From positions 50,854,976 to 50,918,975 of the forward strand of contig JAYGXS010000001.1 in the NCBI GenBank assembly GCA_036362985.1: a stretch of DNA of 64,000 nt, in the 5' to 3' direction. The position numbers and the translations under genes are program-made. Below the pieces are notes generated by a model. That model worked only from the letters and a program-made list of their open reading frames with translations. It was not told where the DNA came from and ran no database searches. The stretch is from Ligula intestinalis. Taxonomy: Eukaryota; Platyhelminthes; Cestoda; Diphyllobothriidea; Diphyllobothriidae. Of the stretch, positions 22,443-34,400 are shown in pieces. Numbering within the stretch: position 1 is the stretch's first letter; every line of letters begins with the position of its first letter.

Positions 22443-25400
22443 GTAAGTTATTTTATTTTAAACAAGATTTACTGCAATGGCATTCCCTAGAATCGACTGC
22501 AATTTGTCTCTTTCATCAAAATCAAGCAACTGCTTGGTCATGAATATTCATTTGTGCTAATAGAAGCAGACTGAATTCAAAGAAATATAACCGATGTAAG
22601 ATCAAGCAAACTTACAGTGAGGCAGAGTCAAATTACAAAGGAATGTTGAAACATGTTGAAAAAGCGTGCTTTGGTGTTTACAGTAGCACGTCTAACAAAT
22701 AGATTTATCTTCAAACCAATCGAGAAAATTTTGATTTTACCGTTGTTAAAGTAGCTTTAGTCATGTGAAGTTGCTTGTGATTTTATGAGCAGCTTTTTAT
22801 TTCGGCTTGAAAGCAATTCGCCCCACAAGAAGTCCGGTTGCAAATCAGGTTTGAAGTCGAATGAGTGTATGGCACATTTCTTCTTATAAGGTCTCTTTAG
22901 AAAGTCCAAAATCATCCAATTACTTTAAAAGCGGCATGTTTTTTATCGGGCTCATAAAAGGCCAGGATCCAGTTTAAACCAATCGACCATCATAAAAATA
23001 ATTAGAAGGCCAAATTTGAATTAATTGAATTAATTGATAATTTTGCTTCTGGAAGATATATTTACCGAAAAATAAAAATACCGTTCATGTGCCCTCTGCT
23101 CCTTCTGTTAATTTCGTTACACATACCATAAGTGAAAACATATATACTCCTGTCTTACGTAGGATACAAACACCCTGATATGCATGCAATCAGAAATATA
23201 CACTGAAGTGTTTTCTAGAAATTATCTAAGGAAGAATCCGCTTTCAGTTCTAAGCTAAAAAGTGGTCCACATTAACCAGCTGTGCGGTAAAAGAAAATGT
23301 TCTACCAAGAACTTTTTGTTACTGCATATTTTGCAAAAAAAACTTCACAGAATAGCTAAATATAATTTTTCACACTTCTATTGCTGCTTGTTCCTGAAAA
23401 TAAATGCGATTCCTTAAACTTCGCTTTAGTTATTTGATCAACTTCGCACAAAATTTTCCAGTACTGGAAGGGATTATTATTCCACCTTTTTTTGCTAATT
23501 ATGGAGTTCTTCCACAGCACAATGTATATCAGCAGAAAGTTTCGTCCTGTCTTTCCTTATAGCATACGGAATTCCTTTTACGTAAACAAAGTCATGATTA
23601 AGCCAAAATGAGAGTCAATTTACCCCAATAACTTTAAGTAAGAGGGCAGTTTTCCAAACCAAGCCCCTATTATTATTACGCTAAAATTCTAAGTTTAATT
23701 TCGTGCTGCAATTTACTTGTCGGGATTCGCAAAACTGTATGCATATGATGAATATATGTGCTTCGCAGATCTAGTAGAGGAACAATTAAGTTCCGCTTTG
23801 CCCAGGAGCTCACAATTAGAGCACGCACAGGCAGTCACATAGGGACTATGAATGAGTGCACACTGATCCAGTTGGCTTTCTGAAGTAAAACAACTCGCAT
23901 GGGTGATAGAACTCACAAACAGGCAACCACCTGCCAGACCGGCGTCGGCCAATCTGTGATAGCAGAGATGGATGACAGCTTTTGGCAGTCAGAAATGTGC
24001 GCACAATTGTGGCGCAGATAGTTCACCATCGGGGTCTAAGAGATGGGCCATAAGCACTTAAGCAACCAAAGTTCATGAATGCCTCACCACCTATGATTCT
24101 CGGTCGCTGCAGATCGGATATATAATCACTCAGCGACAGAGAATGGCAGGTGGCGAAGCATTGATGAACCTCGGTTAGATGGATCGTTTATGCAGTGGAA
24201 ACGGCTGTATGAACAACAAAATCCTATTTTAAGCCAGGCATGTGCCAGAATGTTATCTCCCTGTTGACGGGGCACAGAACGACTCAATGCATTTCCTAGA
24301 GTGAATGAAGATTCAAAGGCGTTCGAAACCGTCCCTCATCAACGCCTGCTGCTTAAGCTGCGCAGCGCAGGCGTTCGCGGGAACCTCCTCCTATGGATCC
24401 AACACTTTTTGACAGGACGGTCACAAAGAGTCCAAGTCGGTCGCCAGCAGTCCTCAGGTTTACCTGTGGTGAGTGGCGTCCCACAGGGCTCAGTTTTAGG
24501 TCCCCTATTGTTCCTCGTCTTCATCAACGACTGTGTCAGGGAGCTAGACTGTGAAGTCACCTTGTTCGCCGATGACATCAAATTATGGAAAGTTGTCCAA
24601 AGTACGGCAGACGAAAACCATCTACAAGCCAACTTGAACAGATTGGAGGACTGGTCAAAGCTTTGGCTTATGCCTTTCAATGTTAGTAAATGTAACTTAC
24701 TTCAAATCGGCAGTTTTAGAGCATCCTGCACGAAAGTCTATTCTTTAAACGGTACTCCGTTGCAACAAGTTGAGAGTCAGAAGGACTTGGGTGTGTGGAT
24801 AACTTCTTCACTCAAACCAACGCTGAACTGTGCGAAGGCGGCGAAGTCGGCCAGATCTATGTTACAACTGATTAGACGAGCCTTTATGGGGTTTGAAAAA
24901 GACAGCTTTTCCAAAATCTTTGGAAGCTTCATTCGGCCGCACCTGGAGTTCGCTATACAGGCATGGAGACCTTGGACTGTCAAAGACTGTACTGTCTTAG
25001 AGAAGGTCCAGAGGCGAGCGACAAAGATGGTCAAAGGTCTAGGAACATTGCCCTATGAAAGCACACTGTCAATCCTCGACCTATTTACCCTTACCTACAG
25101 ACAACTCCGGGGGGACCTCATATTAACGTTCCGTATTATGAATAAGCTGCATTGTTGTTTCGTTCCTGATGATTTCTTTGCCCAGGCTAACACGCCAACT
25201 TTGCGCGGGCATTCCCTTAAACTACGCCCGGGCAAAGCAAGGATCGACGGAAGAAAATTTTTCTTTACCAACAGAATAGTTTCAGCGTGGAACGCTCTTC
25301 CAGAAGAGGTTGTCCTCTCCACTAGTGTCCATGCATTTAAGAGAAGACTGGACATGTATCAAGTGCAAACGCAACGAAGGTGAAAACTCCTCCATCAGAT

Positions 25401-28400
25401 TCCAATGAATCACTTACAAATGAATCACATTGTTTATCACATCCACTGCATCAAATTATACTACTCGCGATTTGCGAGTAGTCATATATTTTTCTGTATT
25501 TTTCTGTTATATTTTTGTGAAGACTGTCTTCCCGGAACATGTAACTGTCGTAAAGTTTAAATTTTTCTTTGTATCAACTTATTTCACATCATCCTGTTAC
25601 CAACAGGGAGTTCAAAGGCATTCGCCTATCTTTCCCTCAATAAACTGATACTGATACTGATACTGATAAACGAGGTGCGGAAGGTTGAGAAAACTAATTT
25701 TCTCTTCTTTTAATGGAGGCAAGACTAAACTTAAACACAGAGAATTTTATCAAGAGAATTCAAGCAAAAATAGGACCAAGGAGCATGAATGGCGCCAAAT
25801 GAAACCACCAGACGCTGCTATGGTCTGATACCATGCTCGGCCAAAGATAAACAAACCAACTGTTACGTTGCGGAAAAAACTTGTTCTCAAAGGCAGCGAA
25901 ACGTACAAACTGACAAGGTGAATGTACTCAAAAGTGAAGTTTATCCAAAACAGTTGGACTAAATCAGTTCAATCAACCTCCTTATTCTGTGGTCGGGGGA
26001 TTCAGTTGGGAAAACTTATGGATTCTTCGTCCTGGCGTCGCCATTCATATTAACCACGCTGAATTGGATTTGCACAATTTTACATAAGAAAATCGACCAG
26101 ATTTACGACAAAACACAGGGCCCGCTTACAATTCAGCAGTGCATGCGGCTATTAAAATTTCACTAGAACATCTTCTTAACCCTGGTTGGAGATGCCTATG
26201 AACAGAGAAAGTGAATTTAATCAGGCTTCCCATTTTACAAGTATTGACAGAAGTGGTTCTTCAAGAGGTAGATAAGAATGCCGTCTTGATTTGAAGACAC
26301 CTTCTTTATGGTCAAAAAGAACGTTTTGGAGAAGTTCCTTAATCTGCTAAATTCCACTTTCACGGATATACAATCCCCGAGGTGGAAGGAAAGAGAGCAG
26401 CAGCTTTCTTTTATTGATATGCTCATCAAGCGAAGCCTGAGGGTCAAAGTAGAGATGGCAGTTCCCAAGAAGGCAAAGAATACGATGCAACTTCTCCGTT
26501 TTTACAGCAACCGTCCAGCGTCTCACAGAGTAAGCTGTGTGAGAACACTTACCAAATTGATTCAAGCTCAATGCAGCAACCCTGAAAACAAATCGCAAGA
26601 GACTCGATACCTTCGCCACCAGATTATGCGGAATGGTTTTCTGAAGATGTTTATCAGCCGATGCTAGCATCATCGTACACGACGACACCACGGAGCATAT
26701 GAAGTTTTCCGGGATACACGAAGTGGATATCAGAGCCAACCGAGCGCATTCCTACGGAACCAGGTATTAGAACTGCTTACAAGCTCAAAATTACCAATTT
26801 CAGCCGCACAATGAAAGACCAAGGCCGCTTGTATTCGAGGTAATAGTCAGGCGTAGTGTATCATATCCCGTACCTAAACTGTCCTTGTAATTACCCAGGT
26901 CAGGAAAAACACATGCTTGGATCGCACATACATGAGCATAAGCTACCTGTGCAACGGGTCGATGATATTTCACAACTGTCTGTCCACACTTTCAATACCA
27001 ATTATGAGGTAGACTTCACATCAAAAAAGATAATCGTGCAGAACGGAAGTAGAACAGACCGATAACTGACGGAATACCGGCTCACAGACCCGATCTCAGT
27101 CAACAGATATATTGATTTGGAAACGGCATACAGAGTCCTGTGCAGTCATCCCCATTTCTACGTCTCTGATAGTTAATTGCTAAACAACTCCCAAAACTGT
27201 TGCTTGTATGTAGGAGTTCAAAATTTAGCAATTTAAAAGGAGTTCCAATGCTTGATCAGTCTTCTTCCTTAGTCATAGAGAAACCAGGAAATCAGAAGCT
27301 TAACCCCCATTCGAGAGTTGATTAGGTGTCCTGTATCAATATATACCCCTTTCCATGTTCATTCTCAAGTTATTTATTTTCTGTGGCTTCATTATTCTCA
27401 AGGGAAAACAAGCTTTTTACAAGTTTTTATCTTCTAATGCCATTAGTTAACTGTGCATATTGCCGATAACTGATACAATAACTACAGTATTAGGTTATGT
27501 TACGCTAGAACTTCCTGCATTATTGTTTCAATTTGTCATAATACACACCAAACACGACACAACATCGTGGCAACTGTTTCATTAAAAGGATCGGTTACGC
27601 ACCAAGTGTCAGGTTCCTTTGTTCCTCATTTTTTTAGTCATTTGCATGGAATTCGACACTCTATTAAGAATCTACTGCATCCCAGCGACAAAATTGTGCA
27701 AATTTTACGTACGCTTTATTTCAACGAGTACTAATGAAGAAGAAATTCGAGAAGTCTAATGTTTAAAAGTGGATACAGAAATAATTATCCTGCCAGGTAA
27801 TAAGGGTCCTTCTACAGTAGTGCGCCGATTACCAGAACAAGGTACTGAGTTTATTCGACGAACAATGAAATGTGATCACCTGGATAAACAAAAGCCTGAA
27901 AAACACAGAGTCGAAGGAGCAATCACACCCAGCGACTGGTTCACTATGAAGCACACAGACTCCGTCACAGGTAGTTTTTACGGTCCGCCAAAGGTACACA
28001 AGACAAACGTGCCACTCAGGCTCAACTCTAGCCTTCGTGGCACTCTTACATAGGGTGTAGCAGAATGGGTTTCCGCTCGTTTAAAAGACCTGGCCGAAAA
28101 CTCACCAATAACAGAGGTTTTTCGGATCAATTCCTTGAACGCAAAAAACAACGGAGGTTAGAGCCAGACGAATCTATAGTATCTTTTTATCTTATTTCAC
28201 TCTTCGCCTCCATTTCGCAAAATTTAGGAATGGAAGTAGTAAGTCAATTACTGGCCGAACGCTTTAAGGATGACGCTCTGATGAACTCGAGTCTGTACGA
28301 TACTGTCTTAAAAGCTGTTTTACCTTTGGTGGACATGACTTTGCTCTTCGACTATATTTTCAGAAACTCGTCATAGTTAATTGATATCCTAACCATTTTA

Positions 28401-31400
28401 TCGAGAAAAGCAGGCGCCAGGCGAACAGAAGACGGGCAAGGGGGCAACGACCGGGAGTCTGGAGTGCCACTGCCTACATTAAGGGAATTTCTGCAGCGGT
28501 TTCTTGATAGTTAAAACCCAGCAGATTAAGCTAAGCTTACCGACATGCAACAGCATTTCCTTGTCATTTCATGCAATCAAAAGGTGCGCTGTAATTCACT
28601 GAAACCTCAGTAGTTGTCTAGAAAATTAGGTTCAATGTGGGGGACTGCAATCACATTGGGTAATCTAGACAAAAATTGCAAACCCGCCCACTGGAGCACA
28701 AATCGGCAACTCGGAGGCTAGACCCAAATTCTGAACTCGCAACACATATTGACGAAACTGACCATAATTTCGATCTTCAAGGGTTATCATCTAAGGTCAC
28801 GGCAACGCAAACACGGATCGGCTAATATTTGAGATGTAGCCTCGAATGACAACTCCACCAACAGGCATGTTAGCCTTCCTGCAGCTAATAAATGTTGTGT
28901 TATTGCGTACACGAAGCTCAGGACAAGATGTTTTTGCAGAACTTGAGAAAACCGCACGGATAAAAACCAAAAACGAACTAAACCTATGCAGAAAAAGTGG
29001 TCCCAGAGCGAACAACACTGACATATGTTTAACCTCGTTCCCCCTTCCCCATCGAGAGGGTGACTCATAGCCAACTCATCTACACCGCTCGTTAAACATC
29101 CCCCTAAATAGCCGAGGCAGCGAACAAAATACTGCTCAGTCTGAGGCTGGCAAACACGTTACAGCATGCCACTATCAGTTATGTTCAGTTAAGTGTAGTT
29201 AACGCCGTGACAATGGTGTGCCGACCATGCTCTCCAAAACGTCAGCATATGACAAAATGTGTTGATGTGAGCCCATCTTATTTCTTAACTAATGAACCTT
29301 GCCAATTTGAAAAACGGTTGTTACTTTTATATGCCGTATAGAGTCGGCCAAGTCTTCTGATCCATTCTTATTCAATAAAGCAGTTATGACAGGGCCACCA
29401 TCGAATTTGACCAGGTTCGCTGTGTGCTCCACATGATTCTGGTACAGGCATATCGACTTGGGCAGGAATTCGTTTTAAGTGGTAGTGACCTTACGCTGCA
29501 TCTACCGCAATCTCTCTCTTTCCCAACCATCTGTACCGGTGTCAAGGCAGAGTCAAGACGACCGGGATCAGAGGGGGGGTCAGGCGCAGATGACTGGTGT
29601 GGCGTGAGCCTGCGCACAAGTGTGCTGCCAGACCGTCACATGTATGGTATTGTTATGGGAGCGCAACCCGAAAACCCTGATGGCAAGAATCTAGATTCTT
29701 CTGGATTCCCAAGGCGCCTTCGTGCAGCTCCGTGTTCCCGTGTCCGCAGGCATACGTGCGCACCCAACGCCTCTGCTCGCCCCCGCGTCCGGCCGTGCAG
29801 ACGAGCGCGCTGCCAATTTTTTTGGCTTCGACTTATTTTGCCGGCGAAAGGCACCGCATGGTCGAAAGCTGGGCCACGCTTGAATCAACTGTATGTAGGG
29901 AAAGGCCTGGGCCTCCGGCCGCCCTCATCACCTGTACTCGCAGCAAGGCCTGTCTGTGCGGGGGAAGCCTACCCGGTCATGTGGTCGGGAGGGGGGGGGG
30001 AGGCAGGCAGGCATGCGTTGCCCGAATGCGCGCGACCACCTTCAGAGCGAGGACTCTAGACTTTTGCTATCGGAGAACGCCTACCGTGCACTGATCTAGC
30101 TCCCGTGCTAGTCCAGCGCATCTACCACGCGACCCATTGGGGAGCAAAAATTTTGAAAAAAAGTACAAAATATTTAGATTTTCGTCATCCTATAATCAGT
30201 TGTAAGGATTAACTTACGCGTCTGCTTCATTGTTTACAGCATCTCGGAGTATCAAACACTGGTTACGAAATTTAGCCCGCAGTACAAAAATGCAAAGTCC
30301 ATACACTCTGTATTTTTCTTCAAACAATCTTTGGATACCTTTCCGGTGAGTGATATTATGCTTGTTCTTTATGCCAGCTCAATAACTTACCAGACACCTA
30401 TTCAGATCACGGCAAATCTTAATCACAATTTCAGATCATTACTATTAGTGAACGTGCAATTATCAGGTGATATGTCAAAAGCAATGGCGTTCACTGGACG
30501 AGAGCTATGATGCGGTTGACAAAAGATAGGAAAGATTATTTGAGATGTTCTTCAGCGTGGCTTGTAGTTGGGCCGGATTCCTAGATCAACCAAAGGCACG
30601 AGTACTAGGAGGACCTTTCCTACTAAACAAGATAGGAATTTATGCAAAGGAGGACGGAAACATCTGTGATATTGGTTGTTCAAAGGGATGAAAAAAAAGA
30701 AGAAAATTAAACAATACTGGATGTAGCAAGTGCCAACCACTTTCAGAGTAAGCTATAATTGGTTTAATCGCGTCTGCTAAAAGAGTACTGGTCTCACTGA
30801 TAATGAAGGCATCGTTCCATGTTTACTTAATTTTACAGTGACCTTTTGATTACAGAATGAGAAATTCTCTAAAGTAGCGACTTTCAATAAAATCAGTCTT
30901 TTTCGGTAGCAAGTAACAGCTGTTACACTGATTTAATAGTTACGCCACACCACAAGTTTTTTTAGAACCTTCAAATCATGGAGTAAACTCAGCAGCATTT
31001 TGTTATATAATCCCTCTTCTTCAACTGCACAATACAATAGGAACATTTACGGTTCAACATTACTATCGTGGACGTGGACTCTGGAAACGGTTATCAAAAA
31101 ATTCAAGAATTGATTCATGAACTTGAGCCAAAGGTGGACGTAAAATATGTTGAACGTCTAGGAAGAACCACTACGTGAGTTCATTATATTTTTAATATAA
31201 TTTTACACATGGATTCTTGGTATAGGACTCTCGATTTTATATTAAGCTGTTAAATATACCCAAAAATTCAGTCGTAAAATCCTGTATTTATAATTTAGCC
31301 ATGCACTGTCCCGTATATGCTACTTGCAATATTGCTAACAATGTACTGAACAGTAAGAACCTAGACTAAAGTCCAGTGGTGATATAAGTTCACTAAGACG

Positions 31401-34400
31401 TGTGTTTGCGTAGTTGCACAAAACATTTGCAAACATTCATATGCATGTGGTAATTTCACAGTGTTTTTAAGGTGCTTATCTAAGTAATACTACTTTTTGC
31501 CCGCCATTTATAAAAGGAAACTGCAACGAACAAACCTCAGAAGCAGACTGACAGTGTGAAGATGGTCGTTTTACTGGTAGAATAGTCAATGTTCATCCTG
31601 ACTCACTGTTCCGGTTACATGTTAGAAGGAAATAACATCTCCAAAAATCCAATTTAGCCACCACTTCTGACAACCTTAAACCCGCTACAGTTGAGGCTAC
31701 TTCCAGAAGTGATGCTATTCTGAAGACCGCGTCTTAGGTTTGGCGTACAACTGGATAAGGCTGTTGAGTTCTGCTAGAGGGCGACGCTGGCTGGCTACGC
31801 CATCCACTTGAAATATATGTAGGGGAGCCACACCTGTTTTAAGGCCTTCGGAGGCTCAACATAAAAATCACGTGGACTTTACACCTGACAGCGCGTAATG
31901 GGTTTTGAATGATCATATACGACCCACAGAGAACGATGGCAAATGTCGCTTCCTTCTTTTAGTTTGGCCTTTTATCACAATTCGTATCCATTCCAGAATA
32001 ATTAATTTGATGGAAATGCGAAAAATTCGATTGCTGCGGTGTGTTTAGAACCCACGCCAGCTAGAGAAGGGCTTTAGGTCAGCCAGCATTTTAGTCAACT
32101 GAACTACGAGGCACCTACCGGGAAACGTGAGTTTCATTACATTTGGGTCATGTTTCCCGTCCAGCCTAAGGCAGCGTATTGAATCACTCACTTCCGATAT
32201 AGTAATTTGCCCAAGCAGGACCTCCTAAGCAATAAATTTAGAATGCATTAATTGACTGCCAGAATAATCAGTTTATAATAATGGATTTAAAGGAGAATTA
32301 TGGGCAACTGCTTACGGCACCAAGTTGAATTTTTGCCCTTAGCTATGTAAGAAATTGGGACCCAATAAAACCAAAGATGGTATATTATTGGTTTTGGCCT
32401 GTCAGGAGAAGTTTATGCGAGCGCAATACACCACAGAAGGGTTTTTGGTCCTGAAATTTCTTTGTTCGCATTCAAAGTTTCAACAATTGGCAGCTGATCA
32501 TAGGGTAGGGCTCTAAAAGACGTCCTCAACACAGTGACGTCACTATTGTTGTCAGGATCCTCGGTGTAATGTCAGGTTTTTGTTTTGTCAGTGGTCCGCT
32601 GGAGTGTGGTAAAGAACTGAATGTTTTTTAAACAAAAGGAATAAAACAAATACAGACCATCTCTGATAATATTCTAACGGTAGCTTTAAATAAGTCCTAG
32701 GATCTTAGGGAAAGTTGTCATACGGTGGTGTCTACCTGAAGATGTAAGAATATGGAACAAACTTCAGGGAAATAATCTAAGAGGTAGCAGTTACCAAAAT
32801 CGGTATTTTTGGCTTTCACGAAATAATAACTAGGTTTCTAGGCCCAGTCTCCTCAGTTGAGGGTTGCGTATAGTTTTTTCAAGCTTTGTGACAGAAAATG
32901 AGGCAGTCAAAGGAATACATGAGCATTCGCCAGAGACCAGGAAACCGCGAGTGACACCGCGTACGATACACAAGTTGAGACATAGTGCGTCGAAAATACG
33001 CACAAATGCTGTTTTTTTAGGTGAAAGATCTGCTGATACTGTCCTACAATACCTCTAAACGACTGTTCCAGCTACCGTTGCGACAATTTCAAATGCTAAT
33101 GAAACTGTGAACTTACAGATGAGCCATAATTACATGTGTATTTGGGCGCTGGTTTACTTTTAATTTAGGCATCCACTGAATGCAGTGGCTCTTCATCATG
33201 TTTGTTGCATCTGAATGAGACGCTCTCACTGTTTAAGAAAAAGGGTTTTATTTTACTAAAAAGATGACTAAACACTTGAACGTGCATGAAACTGCAACAA
33301 AATTAACAAATGTTTCTGAAGATCTCATAAGTTCATACAAAAAGTTCCATCTATAAATTCAAAATGAAAATTGCTAGTGCTGTTTAGAAAAAATAGACCT
33401 GAATAGAGAAATTCATTTGGTGTGTAACGCTTAGGATTCCAGGTAAATCTAAACTTCTTCTTCAATTGTATCTTCATAATACAAGCCACATTTGTGTCAT
33501 CTGTAATGCAGCGTATTGAATCTGTTAGAAATACATAGTTAAAGTCTGCTGTTGCCTTGAAGGCTGACCAGTAAATGTTTATCTTTTACATTTTCCAGGA
33601 TCCTTGGATTCATTCCCACCAAGTATTTTACGTTAACTGCGTAGAAAAATTTCATAATTTACATCTGTCTCTCTAAGAAATGGTCAATAGAAAAAATCTG
33701 AATGCAACTCAGCACTCAGTTGAGTCGAATGCAAGTGAGAACTCCGTTGGCGTAGGGGCAAGATATAATTGACCGACGACGGTATATAAGACGCAAATGG
33801 CCATTCAATTCTTCTTGTTTTTGTCTGCAATGCTTTTCTGCCTGTAATACTAGGAGCTGTGCAACCGCCGTCAGGGCTTGAGACTAAGCCTCTTGGCAAA
33901 ACGGAAGGACTTGGTTCCGTAACCAATGGGTGAGCATTCAACATCCAACTTCCATCTTCACGCTCTACATCGACAAGACAACGATTCCGTGTCGCCGTGC
34001 TTTGGGCCGTTGGAATTCTAAGTAAAAGGTCGCGGCTTTGACCCTAGGGTGGTTCACCATCCCGGGCTGGGTATTACTAGCCGATGACGGATACTGAGCC
34101 TAAAACGCTCATTTCAGCCTTTCTGGCTTTTCATGTCATTCTGTCTGTATCATTAACCACTGGATGGCTGCTGGCGGGACTCAAGAGAGAGCGAGAGAGC
34201 CGCAAGTCGGAAGAGGATGAGTCGGTCCACTGACTGATTACCCATCCATACAGGTTTTCTTGTCCTTTAAGATCTTTGTTCCGATTATTGGGGATTATTA
34301 TACGCCCATGTGCATGTACTACAGACCATACTTCCAGGCAAAACAAAACACCTCAATTCAATTCCGCCATCCAGAAAGTTTGAAAAAAATGCAATTTCAC

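Noticed and set aside
29424..30059. A 211-codon plus-strand gene
   Set aside because: It lies across a SINE family C copy and a GC-rich block. Overlapping long frames on both strands come from low stop frequency, and no domain is visible.
33782..33800. A TATA-box promoter
   Set aside because: TATATAAG is present, but no exon start follows and the position is inside a DSL intron next to a SINE.
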